Source: Siphonodentalium dalli (lineage: Eukaryota; Mollusca; Scaphopoda; Gadilida; Siphonodentaliidae). From it: a stretch of 64,000 nucleotides of DNA. A program made the translations under genes and the position numbers. Positions 28,586-40,527 of the stretch are shown one piece after another. Under the pieces are notes generated by a model. The model had not been told where the DNA came from and made no database searches. It saw only the letters and a program-made list of their open reading frames with translations. The number at the start of each line of letters is the position of its first letter. The first letter of the stretch is position 1. The stretch lies in the NCBI GenBank assembly GCA_032622095.1, contig CP136069.1, positions 102,826,278-102,890,277 on the forward strand, written 5' to 3'.

Positions 28586-31500
28586 AGCTCAACTTTACTT
28601 TGTAAAGTTTGAGCTATTGCCATGGCTTTGTCGTCCGTCGTGCGTGTGTGCGTGTGTACGTAACGCGTCAACAATAGAGGCTACAGGTCGTACCTTTGAT
28701 CGGATCATTATGAAATTTGTCATAGCTGTTGACATCAACATTTGTACCGGAATGATTCATTTTGGGGTCATACGGAAAAAAAACATGGCCGCCAGCGGCC
28801 ATCTTAGATTTCAAAGTTCAATCCATTAGCACGGGCTACAGGCCGTACTGTTCGTCTGATCGTCATAAAATTTTTCATGAATGTTAATAATGACATGTAG
28901 ATGGGAACGAGTCATTTTGGGGCCATTCGGCCAAAAAAGATGGCCGCCAGCAGCCATCTTGGATTTTACTCTTTGTATGACTAAATCCTTTAGCACGGGC
29001 TACAGGTCGTACCTTTAGTCAGATCGTCATAAAATTTGTCATGGATGTTAACAATGACATGTAGATGGGAACGAGTCATTTTTGGGTTATTCGGGCAAAA
29101 AACATGGCCGCCAGCAGCCATCTTGGATTTTACTCTTTGTATGACTAAATCCTTTAGCACGGGCTACAGGTCGTACCTTTAGTCTGATAATCATGAAATT
29201 TATCATGGCTGTTGAAATTGGAATGTAGATGGGAACGAGTCATTTTGGGGTCATTCGGACAAAAAACATGGCCGCCAGTGGCCATCTTTGTTTTCAAAAT
29301 TCAATCCATTAGCACGGGCCACAGGTCGCACTGTTCGTCTGATCGTCATGAAATTTGTCATGGATGTTAATATTGACATGTAGATGGGAACGAGTAATTT
29401 TGGGGTCATTCGGCCCAAAAACATGGCCGCCAGCAGCCATCTTGGATTTTACTCTTTGTATGACTAAATTCTTTAGCACGGGCTACAGGTCGTACCTTTA
29501 GTCTGATCATCATCAAATTTGTCATGGATGTTAACAATGACATGTAGATTGGAACGAGTCATTTTGGGGTCAATCGGCCAAAAAACATGGCCGCCAGCAG
29601 CCGTCTTGGATTTTACTCTTTGCATGACTAAATCCTTTAGCACGGGCTACAGGTCCTACTTTTAGTCTGATCATCATAAAATTTGTCAAGAATGTTAATA
29701 ATGACATGTAGATGGGAACGAGTCATTTTGGGGTCATTCGGCCAAAAAACATGGCCGCCAGCAGCCGTCTTGGATTTTACTCTTTGCATGACTAAATCCT
29801 TTAGCACGGGCTACAGGTCCTACTTTTAGTCTGATCATCATAAAATTTGTCAAGAATGTTAATAATGACATGTAGATGGGAACGAGTCATTTTGGGGTCA
29901 TTCGGCCAAAAAAGATGGCCGCCAGCAGCCATCTTGGATTTTACTCTTTATATGACTAAATACTTTAGCACGGGCTACAGGTCGTACCTTTAGTCAGATC
30001 GTCATAAAATTTGTCATGGATGTTAACAATGACATGTAGATGGGAACGAGTCATTTTTGGGTTATTCGGGCAAAAAACATGGCCGCCAGCAGCCATCTTG
30101 GATTTTACTCTTTGTATGACTAAATCCTTTAGCACCGGCTACAGGTCGTACCTTTAGTCTGATAATCATGAAATTTATCATGGTTGTTGAAATTGGAATG
30201 TAGATGGGAACGAGTCATTTTGGGGTCATTCGGACAAAAAACATGGCCGCCAGTGGCCATCTTTGTTTTCAAAATTCAATCCATTAGCACGGGCCACAGG
30301 TCGCACTGTTCGTCTGATCGTCATGAAATTTGTCATGGATGTTAATATTGACATGTAGATGGGAACGAGTAATTTTGGGGTCATTCGGCCCAAAAACATA
30401 GCCGCCAGCAGCCATCTTGGATTTTACTCTTTGTATGACTACATTCTTTAGCACGGGCTACAGGTGGTACCTTTAGTCTGATCATCATCAAATTTGTCAT
30501 GGATGTTAACAATGACATGTAGATTGGAACGAGTCATTTTGGGGTCAATCGGCCAAAAAACATGGCCGCCAGCAGCCGTCTTGGATTTTACTCTTTGCAT
30601 GACTAAATCCTTTAGCACGGGCTACAGGTCCTACTTTTAGTCTGATCATCATAAAATTTGTCAAGAATGTTAATAATGACATGTAGATGGGAACGAGTCA
30701 TTTTGGGGTCATTCGGCCAAAAAACATGGCCGCCAGCGGCCATCTTGGATTTCAAAATTTAATCCATTAGCACGGGCCACAGGTCGTACTGATTGTCTGA
30801 TCATCATGAAATTTGTCATGGATGATAATATTTACATGTAGATGGGAACGAGTAATTTTGGGGTCATTCGGCCAAAAAACATGGCCACCAGCAGCCATCT
30901 TAGATTTTACTCTTTGTATGACTAAATTCTTTATCACGGGCTGCAGGTCGTACCTTTAGTCTGATCATCATAAAATTTGTCATGGATGTTAACAATGACA
31001 TGTAGATGGGAACGAGTAATCTTGGGGTCAATCGGCCAAAAAACATGGTCGCCAGCAGCCATCTTGGATTTTACTCTTTGTATGACTAAATCCTTTAGCA
31101 CGGACTACAGGTTGTATCTTTAGTCTGATCATCATAAAATTTTTCGTGAATGTTAATAATGACATGTAGATGGGAACGAGTCATTTTGGGGTCATTCGGC
31201 CAAAAAAGATGGCCGCCAGCAGCCATCTTGGATTTTACTCTTTGTATGACTAAATCCTTTAGCACGGGCTACAGGTCGTACCTTTAGTCTGATCATCATA
31301 AAAATTTTCATGGCTGTTGAAATTGGAATGTAAATGGGAACAAGTCATTTTGGGGTCATTCAGACAAAAAACATGGCCGCCAGCGGCCATCTTGGATTTC
31401 AAAATTTAATCCATTAGCACGGGCCACAGGTCGTACGATTCGTCTGATCATCATGAAATTTGTCCTGGATGTTAATGTTGATATGTAGATGGAAACGAGT

Positions 31501-31846
31501 AATTTTGGGGTCATTTGGCGGAAAAAACGTGGCCGCCAGCAGCCATCTTGGATTTTACTCTTTGTATGACTAAATTCTATAGCATGGGCTACAGGTCGTA
31601 CCTTTAGTCTGATCGTCATAAAATTTGTCATTGATGTTAACGATGACATGTAGATGGGAACGACTCATTTTGGGGTCATTCGGCCGAAAACATGGCCGCC
31701 AGCAGCCATCTTGGATTTTACTTTTCTCTTCATGTCTATAAACTAGTATTAGACATTCAACTTTCCACATTCCTAATCGCTCCATTGACTGTAATATATT
31801 AAATTATTCCCTTTCCAAGTTGAGCTACAGTGTCATTGACACTTTC
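28586..31846 (+). mobile_element. Family A element, copy A4 (complete, 3.26 kb)
   Basis: Both ends are present. The left hairpin arms AGCTCAACTTTAC and GTAAAGTTTGAGCT have a TTT loop, and a CGTCCGTCGTGCGTGTG leader follows. The monomers are of the GTATGACTAAAT / TTTAGCAC kind, with a duplicated block of about 1 kb in which 28.95-29.7 kb resembles 29.9-30.7 kb. The right end is CCAAGTTGAGCT, hairpin AGTGTCATTGACACT, then TTC. ATT lies at both borders. Neighbouring repeat units show the uninterrupted target CATTAACTTATTATTATAAG. No coding capacity. Confidence 0.88.
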
Positions 31847-31849
31847 ATT

Positions 31850-32366
31850 ATTATAAGATTGGGGTACTGCATGCGTATCTCATTAACTGGCTCGCCTTAC
31901 CAAAATTGTTAATTTCGGTAAAAGTCACTGGTGGTTTATATAATTCATCGTCGATTTCACAATAGCCACCACCGATTCTGTTATTTTTCACTATCATTTT
32001 CGTGAACATTTTCTCCTTCAATAAAATTTGGTTTCAACTTGTTTTGCCGTGGGTAGGGGTACCCGACCACTTTTGTCGTTTGGCCGCTGCACTGGTAAGA
32101 TATTTGAGTTTTTTACTTCTGAATAAAAATTTGATTTGATTTGATTCATGGGGAATATTCCGACATAAAATAACATGCAAAAGATCATCGGAGATATTTT
32201 CTGCCAATTGTCTAAATTGAACTCAGGTTGAATTGAATATCATTTTGAATACCGAATATTTGCTTGACCTTATAGCATAAATATCTTTATACTGGTATAA
32301 ATAATCCTCTGTTGGAGATCTCACTGTAATTAGCCTGAATTATATTTAAAATATTTTTCTTTTCAG
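31850..32366. other. End of SURF4 intron 2
   Basis: Contains the rest of the repeat split by copy A4, then a segment (31935-32090) that is an inverted relative of 25075-25225. It ends with the pyrimidine tract and acceptor TTTTTCTTTTCAG at 32366. Confidence 0.6.
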
Positions 32367-32410
32367 ACAATTGCATACAGCATTCTTTGGGATCTAAGAT
32401 TCTTACTAAG
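32367..32410 (+). CDS. SURF4: SURF4, coding exon 3 (44 nt)
   Basis: This small exon encodes TIAYSILWDLRFLL plus two bases of an Arg codon. It continues the exon 2 reading frame in phase 0 and ends AAG before GTACCA. The residues match the conserved TIAYSILWDLKFL segment of animal SURF4. The remaining base of the split codon is supplied by the G that opens exon 4, giving Arg-Asn as in relatives. It is too short to stand out as an open frame, so it was found by following the SURF4 sequence. Repeats lie close on both sides, with an inverted-repeat arm starting about 37 bp downstream. Confidence 0.93.
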
Positions 32411-33242
32411 GTACCATATTGTTCTTGTAATATTTTGATATTTTCATCTCGAGAATCAACATAACTTCAGAACGTCAGAATACCAGTGCTGTACAGGAGA
32501 ATATCAGTGTTTTTAAGCGATATGATGCTACCATAATTAGAACTGGACGGCTAAATATCAAGACAAAAGACAATAGAAAGGAAAATACGATCAATTTTGC
32601 ATTTACCCAGTGGAGGGGTCACCTGGTGATGTTCAGTTCGACTCTGGTCGATCTGGCCTTTGTTTAAAGCAGAAAAATAGGGTGTACAAACTCGTAGGGG
32701 GAGGTAAAATTTTGCCCTAATCGGTATTCTAGTGCGTTTTGTTTAATTCCTGAGCATAAATCGCGGAATCCTTTATCAAATTCCGACAGCGGAATCTATT
32801 GGCAAAACGTGCACAGCAAAATCACTGGCGTGTATCAGTTGGAAATACACGAAATAAATCGAAACGAGGGGCGGTGATCACAGAAAATGGCACGGCGAAT
32901 TACCAGTGCATGCCAACGAGGGCTACCAGTGTCAAATTTTCTTTATATGGTGAGTTATATCGGGTATATGACGATAAACGCTTCATACAGGGCACCAGGG
33001 CACATGAAATGCCTTACCCTTCGCAAAATAACGACAAAGTTGATCTAGAAGGGTAAATATGTGGATCTATAATAGGAAGTACGAAACTTCAACTATACGT
33101 CGATACTCAAAGCTAGTGTAATATATAGAACAAATTTAATGATGTCCTGGTCAGAATATGGCGTTTTTGTAGAATTGTTCTTAAAACTATTGGGATACGT
33201 CGGTTTAAATGCAATTTTCCGAACTTGTACAGTAGCTGAATA

Positions 33243-33915
33243 ATCTATTATATATTTTGGAAGATCTGTTTGTGTGTCTGTCTGTGTGTTCGCGATGAAC
33301 TCGAAAACGGCCCAGCCGATTTCGATGAAACTTGGTATGTGGGGGTATTTTCGGCCGGGGGGTGGCATGGGCCTATTAATTTGTCCGTGTGACGTGACCT
33401 TGACCTTGAAATCGGGTAATTTCAAGGTCAAACACCCGACTCCGTGACCCGAGTATCACGGGATTTCGATGAAACTTGGTATGTGGGGGTACTTTCGGCC
33501 GTCGAGTGGCATGGGCCTGTTAATTTGCCCGTTCGACGTGACCTTGACCTTGAAATCGGGTCATTTCGAGGTCAAACACCCGACTCCGTGACCCGAGTAT
33601 CACGGGATTTCGATGAAAATTAGTGTCTAGGGATACTTTCGTATGGTGAGTGTCGTGAGCCTATTCGTTTGCCCGTGCGACTTGACCTTGAAATCGGGTC
33701 AATTCAAGGTCAAATCGCGAATTTTGATGGGATTTCGACGAAATTTGATACGTAGGGGTACTTTTGTCGGGTACTTTTGGACGGGCAGTGTTTTGGACGG
33801 GTCAAATCGTGACCCCCCACCTGACCTTCAAAATGGACAATTCAAGGTCAAATCGCGCAATTCGCCGAAAAGCAGAGGGGAAACAGCCTGGACGAAGTCG
33901 GGTCCACCTGCTAGT
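33243..33915 (-). mobile_element. Element C, long copy
   Basis: It is inverted relative to the copy at 20361. It starts with TATATATTTTGG...CTGTTTGTGTGTCTGTCTG and ends GACGAAGTCGGGTCCACC then TGCTAGT. Inside are three to four units of about 146 bp with TTTCGATGAAACTTGGTATG and GTGACCTTGACCTTGAAATC. The short copy has fewer and more diverged units, so the family varies in internal repeat number. Confidence 0.6.
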
Positions 33916-34058
33916 ATATTTATATATATATAACTCATTCATCTTTAGTTAAGACATCCAACCCATCAAATAATGACAAACACAGATCCCTGTATGCATA
34001 CATACGGTAACGCCTTAAAATCGACGAAGAACTCAACATATAGACAACGATATGCATG

Positions 34059-34440
34059 CCCCAATATCAATTACTTTCTAAATTTTGGGAACAAGTCCAC
34101 CCAATATATGCAACATTTGCTGGGATAATTAGAAAGATCATTCCATTAGAATTAGAACGTCTTCCCTATTTAATGATGGACTTATTTGCAAATGTTGAAC
34201 ATCAGTTTGAATCCAATTGACATGGAACTAACTCCGTGCCAAGATATGCTTGCCCCAATATCAATTACTTTCTAAATTTTGGGAACAAGTCGACCCCATA
34301 TATGCAACATTTGCTGCGATAATTAGAAAGATCATTCCATTAGAATTAGAACGTCTTCCCTATTTAATGATAGACTTATTTGCAAATGTTGAACATTAGT
34401 TTGAATCCAATAGACATGGAACTAACTCAGTACCAATACC
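34059..34440 (+). repeat. Tandem duplication, 194-bp period
   Basis: CCCCAATATCAATTACTTTC at 34059 recurs at 34253. The following 185 bp or so is nearly identical in the two copies, including TTTGAATCCAAT near each end. Confidence 0.85.
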
Positions 34441-35154
34441 GAATAAAGGGAAATTTAAACTCTTGTCGACTAAATTGTTACTTTATGTTCCACTAATGTT
34501 GAGTATCGCCATACTTAAAATTTCGAACTTTCATATCTTAGACCCACACATGTACCATTCTAGATCGATTGTGTCCAAATTTGATGAGGGGATGAGACAT
34601 TCCTAGTAGCGTAAACTGAATTTAAAACGTCCCCCGACATATACCCGATATAACTTAACATATAAAGACAATTTGGCACTGGTAGCCCTCGTTGGCATGC
34701 ACTGGTAGTTCGCCGTGCCATTTTCTGTGATCACCGCCCCTCGTTTCAATTTATTTTCGTATATTTCCAACTGATACACGCCAGTGATTTCGATGTGCAC
34801 GTTTTGCCAATAGATTCTGCTGTCGGAATTTGATAAAAGATTCCACAAGTTATGCTCAGGAATTAAACAAAACGCACTAGAATACCAATTAGGGCAAAAT
34901 TTTACCTCCCCCTACGAGTTTGTACACCCTATTTTTTTGCTTTAAACAAAGACCAGATCGCCCAGTCGAACTGAACATCACCAGGTGACCCCTCCACTGG
35001 GTAAATGCAAAATTGATCGTATATACCTTTCCATTGTTTTTTGTCTTGATATTTAGCCGTCCATTTCTAATTATTGTAGCATCATATCGCTTAAAACACT
35101 GATATTCTCCTGTACAGCACTGGTATTCTGATGTTCACACTGGTATTCCTCGAG

Positions 35155-35530
35155 CACATTGGACAGTGTGATGATTTGTAACAAATCTACATGTATCTGG
35201 TACACAGTTGTGTTAATTGTTTTCAGATATTAGTTTTCATTCAAAGCTCCAATGTGGTTTTACACCATATTTTTCCTTGCTATTATTTTGATAAGAAGAA
35301 GCTTGACAAAATTCTTAAGCCAGGGTTCATTTCGCAGTGGGATATGTCATAATGCAAAAATTATGTTCTGTTGCATGATGTCTATATTTGGGTTCAAGCG
35401 ACATTTCTGTGAAGGGCAGGAGGAGGCACAACCTTCAGAAGGGCACTTTTCCCCCCAAGACCAAAGGAGAAACATACTTGTTGTTGGGGTTTCCCTACCG
35501 ACCCTAATTTAAACCCCCTACCTTAACCAT
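35155..35530. other. Intronic spacer, no gene recognised
   Basis: A frame of 86 codons (35252-35512) begins MWFYTIFFLAIILI, a hydrophobic stretch, but shows no family motif, splice context or conservation I can point to. Confidence 0.35.
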
Positions 35531-35766
35531 TTTATGTGTACCCATACCATAGTATGGTACACATAGTGTCATCGTCCGGATTGACCACTCGTCGTTCGTC
35601 AATCCATCTGTCCGTCCGTAGATGCTTTACACATATTGCAATAACTGAAACATTTTCTATCTGATTGGAACCAAATTTGGTATGTGAGTTTCTCAGCCCA
35701 AAATACAGATCAAGTTCGAATATGGGTTTGATCCGATTTATTTTAAAAGAGTTATGACCCTTTTTT
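35531..35766 (+). mobile_element. Family B element, left-end fragment
   Basis: GTGTACCCATAC and GTATGGTACAC form the family left hairpin. They are preceded by TTTTAT and followed by CGTCCGGATTGACCACTCG and a CCGTCC run. The body matches the start of the complete copy at 41976 (GAACCAAATTTGGTATGTGAG, TTCGAATATGGG, GAGTTATGACCC). It stops where family A copy A5 begins. Confidence 0.75.
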
Positions 35767-36754
35767 AGCTCAACTTACTTTGTAAGTTTGAGCTATTGCC
35801 ATGGTTTGGTGTCCGTCGTCCGTGTATGCGTGTGTCCGTCAACAATTTCCTTTGGCTACAGGTCGTAACTTTGATCTTATCTTTATGAGATTTGTCATGA
35901 ATGTTGACATTGACATGTAGATGGGAACGAGTCATTTTGGTGTCATTCGGCCAAAAAACATGGCCGCTGGTGGCCATCTTTGATTTCAAAATTCAATCCG
36001 TTGGCGCGGGCTACATGTCGTACTGTTCATCTGATCATCACGAAATTTGTCATGGATGTTAATATTGACATGTAGATGGGAACGAGTGATTTTGGGGTCG
36101 TTCGGCCAAAAAACATGGCCGCCAGCAGCCATCTTGGATTTTACTCTTTGCATGACCAAATCCTTTGGCGCTGGCTACAGGTCGTAGCTTTGGTCGGAAC
36201 TTCATGAAATTTGTCATGGATGTTAACAATGACATGTAGATGGGAACGAGTCATTTTGGGGTCGTTCGGCCAAAAAACATGGCCGCTGGCGACCATCTTG
36301 GATTTTACTCTTCGCATGACTAAATCCTTTGGCGCGGTCTACAGGTCATACCTTTGGTCTGATCTTTATGAAATTTTTCATGAATGTTGACATTGACATG
36401 TAGATGGGAACGAGTCATTTTGGGGTCATTCGGCCAAAAAACATGGCCGCTGGTGGCCATCTTGGATTTCAAAATTCAATCCATTGGCGCGGGCTACAGG
36501 TCGTACTGTTCGTCTGATCATCATGAAATTTGTCATGGATGTAAACAATGACACGTAGATGGGAACGAGTCCTTTTGGGGTCAATTGTCCAAAAAACATG
36601 GCCACCAGCAGCCATCTTGGATTTTACTCTTTGCATGACTAAATCCTTTGGCACAGGTTAGACATTTCAATTAGCACCTTTCCTATTCTTCCATTTACTG
36701 TCAACCATTAAATTATTCCCCTACCTAAGTTGAGCTACAATGTCATTGACACTC
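35767..36754 (+). mobile_element. Family A element, copy A5 (complete, 988 bp)
   Basis: Both ends are visible. The left hairpin is AGCTCAACTTAC-TTT-GTAAGTTTGAGCT, followed by a CCGTCGTCCGTGTATG leader. There are about five monomers of the TTTGGCGC kind. The right end is of subfamily 2 (TTAGCACCTTTCC, TTTACTGTCAACC, CTACCTAAGTTGAGCT), with hairpin AATGTCATTGACACT and a short C tail. T-rich sequence flanks both sides. It is the shortest complete copy in the window. Confidence 0.85.
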
Positions 36755-36796
36755 ATTTAAAAAAAAAAATTGGAAAAAAAATAAATTTAGATTTTA

Positions 36797-37000
36797 CAGT
36801 GAAACCTGCTTTGAGCGACCACTGCCAAGAGCGACCACCTCGCTTTAACGACCGCATTGGCTTTGTACGGACAGGTTTTACTATATAAATGACCTGCCGT
36901 TATCGACCACCTATCAAACGCGACCAGCGGTCGGTGATTTATGGCAAAAATGACAAAATTTTTACCCGTTATGAACGACCACCAGACATGAAAAATAAGT
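36797..37000 (+). mobile_element. Possible end of a pogo/Tc1-like DNA transposon
   Basis: After a TA dinucleotide the sequence starts CAGTGAAACC and carries repeated GAGCGACCAC / TTAACGACC phrases. I associate this pattern with pogo-like mariner ends in molluscs. No opposite end or transposase was found. Confidence 0.3.
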
Positions 37001-37520
37001 CTTTAACCAGTGCTTTTCAGACATCCATATCCAGTACCCAACTTGAAATCAAAAGCTCAAATAATTTGTCTTAAGGGGTTAAAGTATTTGGGGTGGGGGA
37101 GGAGTAGTTTTAAATCTCATAACTATGTCCCTATTCACCCAAGGACCTCTCACTGTGAGATCCAACGGTTTAGTGATTTCGGAGAATATGTTTAGGTGTT
37201 TAATTAAGTTAACTCATTGGAAGCAAAAGTGATAAACCCTTATCTCCAGTTATCTCTGCCACTTTTGACTTGCCAGATATTCAAAATTCATTCACTTCTA
37301 AAGAGAAATTATAATTTGTTGACAAGCCAGACTGCTTAAAACAACAGACATGTATGGGATTCCATCTCATATTTAAATTGTACTTTAATTTACCCCCCCC
37401 CCATTCTCCCCAGTTGTTATTTGTTTATCAAACATGGACAGATAAGATGAGACATGACATGTGTATTAATTAAATATTAAGGAATTATTATATTGTCAGG
37501 TACATGCAAGATTAAGTGTA
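37001..37520. other. Intronic spacer, nothing recognised
   Basis: AT-rich sequence with a C-run near 37391. No gene or repeat is supported. Confidence 0.4.
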
Positions 37521-37974
37521 AGCAGCCATCTTGGATTTTACTCTTTGTATGACTAAATCCTTTAGCAGGGCTACAGGTCATACCTTTAGTCTGATCATCA
37601 TGAAATTTGTCATGGCTGTTGAAATTTGAAAGTAGATGGAAACGAGTCATTTTGGGGTCATTCGGCCAAAAAACATGGATGCCGGCAGCCATCTTGGATT
37701 TCAAAATTCAATCCATTACCACGGGCTACAGGTGGTACTGTCCGTCTGATCATCATGAAATTTGTCATGGATGTTAATATTGACATGTAGATAACGAACG
37801 AGTAATTTTGGGGTCGTTCGGCCAGAAAACATGGCCGCTGGCAGCCATCTTGGATTTTACTCTTTGCATGACTAAATCCTTTCACACAGGCTACAGGTCG
37901 TACCTTTGGTCAGATCATCATGATATTTGTCATGGATGTTAACAATGACATGTAGATGGGAACGAGTCATTTTT
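37521..37974 (+). mobile_element. Family A copy A6, fragment 1 of 3
   Basis: Monomers of mixed kind start abruptly in mid-monomer at AGCAGCCATCTTGG and stop at GGGAACGAGTCATTTTT, where copy A7 begins. The interrupted monomer resumes after A7 at 39794 as ATTAGGTCATTCGGCC. Fragments 1-3 therefore belong to one older element split by two later insertions. Confidence 0.75.
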
Positions 37975-39793
37975 AGCTCAACTTACTTTTGTAAGTTTGA
38001 GCTATTGCCATGGTTTGGCGTCCGTGTGTCCGTCAACAATTTCCTTTGGCGCGGGCTACAGGTCGTACCTTTGGTCTGATCTTCATGAAATTTGTCATGA
38101 ATGTTGACATTGACATGTAGATGGGAACAAGTCATTTTGGGGTCATTCGTCCAAAAAACATGGCCACTGGCAGCCATCTTGGATTTCAAGATTCAATCCA
38201 TTGGCGCGGCCTACAGGTCGTACTGTTCATCTGATCATCATGAAATTTGTCATTGATGTTAATAATGACATGTAGATGGGAACGAGTGATTTTGGGGTTG
38301 TTCGGCCAAAAAACATGGCTGCCAGCAGTCATCTTGGATTTTACTCTTTGCATGACTAAATCCTTTGGCGCGGGCTACAGGTCGTTGTTTTGGTCGGAAG
38401 TTTATGGAATTTGTCATGGATGTTAACACTGTCATGTAGATGGGAACGAGTGATTTTGGAGTTGTTCGGCCAAAAAACATGGCCGCCAGCAGCCATCTTG
38501 GATTTTACTCTTTGCATGACTAAATCCTTTGGCGCGGGCTACAGGTTGTACCTTTGGTCTAATCTTTATGAAATTTGTAATGAATGTTGATATTGACATG
38601 TAGATGGGAACGAATCATTGTGGGGTCATTCGGCCAAAAAACATGGCCGCTGGTGGCCATCTTAGATTTCAAAATTTAATCCATTGGCGCGGGCTACAGG
38701 TCGTACTGTTCGTCTGATCATCATGAAATTTGTCATGGATGTTAATATTGACATGTAGATGGGAACTAGTCATTTTGGGGTTGTTCGGCCAATAAACATG
38801 GCCGCCAGCAGCCATCTTGGATTTTACTCTTTGCATGACTAAATCCTTTGGCGCGGGCTACAGATCGTAGCTTCGATCGGAACATCATGAAATTTGTCAT
38901 GGATGTTAACAATGACATGTAGATGGGAACGAGTGATTTTGGGGTCGTTCGGCTGAAAAACATGGCCACCAGCAGCCATCTTGGATTTTACTCTTTGCAT
39001 GACTAAATCCTTTGGCCCGGGCTACAGGTCGTACCTTTGGTCTGATATTTATGATATTTGTCATGAATGTTGACATTGACATGTAGATGGGAACGAGTCA
39101 TTTTGGGGTCATTCGGCCAAAAAACATGGCCGCTGGCAGCCATCTTGGATTTCAAGATTCAATCCATTGGCGCAGGCTACAGGTCGTACTGTTCGTCTGA
39201 TCATCATGAAATTTGTCATTGATGTTAATAATGACATGTAGATGGGTACGAGTGATTTTGGGGTCGTTCGGCCAAAAAACATGGCTGCCAGCAGCCATCT
39301 TGGATTTTACTCTTTGCGTGACTAAATCCTTTGGCACGGGCTACAGGTTGTACCTTTGGTCTAATCTTTATGAAATTGGTCATGAATGTTGACATTGACA
39401 TGTAGATGGGAACGAATCATTGTGGAGTCATTCGGCCAAAAAACATGGCTGCCAGCGGCCATCTTGGATTTCAAAATTCAATCCATTGGCGCGGTCTACA
39501 GGTCGTACTGTTCGTCTGATCATCATGAAATTTGTAGGTCGTAGCTTTGGTCAGATCTTCATAAAATTTGTCATGGATGTTAACAATTATACGTAGATGG
39601 GAACGAGTCCTTTTGTGGTCAATTGGCCAAAAAAATGGCCTCCAGCAGCCATCTTGTATTTTACTCTTTGCATCACTAAATCCTTTGGCGCAGGTTAGAC
39701 ATTTCAATTAGCACCTTTCCTATTCCTCTATTTACTGTCAACCATTAAATTATTCCCCTACCTAAGTTGAGCTACAGTGTCATTGACACTTTC
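37975..39793 (+). mobile_element. Family A element, copy A7, inserted in A6
   Basis: Complete copy. The left hairpin is AGCTCAACTTAC-TTTT-GTAAGTTTGAGCT. There are about eleven monomers of the TTTGGCGC / GCATGACTAAAT kind. The right end is of subfamily 2, with hairpin AGTGTCATTGACACT and TTC. It lies inside a monomer of A6, whose sequence continues on both sides. Confidence 0.85.
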
Positions 39794-40000
39794 ATTAGGT
39801 CATTCGGCCAAAAATCCTGGCCGCCAGCAGCCAACTTGGATTTTACTCTTTGCATGACTAAATCCTTTGGCACGGGCTGCAGGTCGTATTAGTACCTTTA
39901 GTCAGATTATCATGAAATTTGTCATGGCTGTTGACATTGGGACGTATATAGGAAACGAGTCATTTTAGGGTCATTTGGCCTTAAAACGTATCCACTGTCA
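39794..40000 (+). mobile_element. Family A copy A6, fragment 2 of 3
   Basis: This is the continuation of A6 after A7. It runs to TCCACTGTCA, where the fold-back element starts. The monomer resumes at 56460 with TCAGCCATCTTGG. TCA is present on both sides. Confidence 0.75.
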
Positions 40001-40527
40001 TAGTCCAGGCACATAAGGTTTCACTAGTGCAAAAAATCGGGGAAAGCTGATTTTTTCAGGGATCAATAAGAACATGTTTATGAACAACATGGCAAAAGTC
40101 CCCTAAAATCCGAGTTGAGCTTTTTGAGATATCTTGATTTTTCGGAGTGGTTCAAATTCTGAAGCATTTCCATCAGGCCATATGGGCATGCAGTCATGTG
40201 TAGATCAATTAATTCCAAATTCATAATACATTGACATACATCCAAATAATGCTTAGCCGTGAACCATATAAGTAGAATTGATGTCCCAAAATGGCCGCCA
40301 AAATGGCCAAAATAGAATGAAATTTACATTTTATGCATAATTGAATAGCTAGTCCCATAAGAGTGACAACACGCTCTAAATATGTGAGGAAGAATGATTG
40401 CAGAGTATTAGAGAAACATTTTATCGGGTATGTATGAATTATCTCTAATATATATCGTGAGAGATATTAGATATGGCAAGAAACGTGAGCAAAAAGTTAA
40501 GGGGGTATGTTTTTGTCCCATGTAGAA

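Larger units (their letters stand above)
32448..35154. mobile_element. Inverted-repeat element with arms of about 525 bp
   Basis: The arms 32448-32973 and 34634-35154 are near-identical inverted copies. Each begins with CTCGAG and contains CCAGTGCTGTACAGGAG and GGGGCGGTGATCACAG. The 1.66-kb centre holds an element C copy and a 194-bp tandem duplication. Both arms keep a frame reading GAVITENGTANYQCMPT. At this nucleotide identity that is not evidence of selection. The type is unknown. It could be a DNA transposon with long terminal inverted repeats whose transposase has been lost. Confidence 0.75.
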
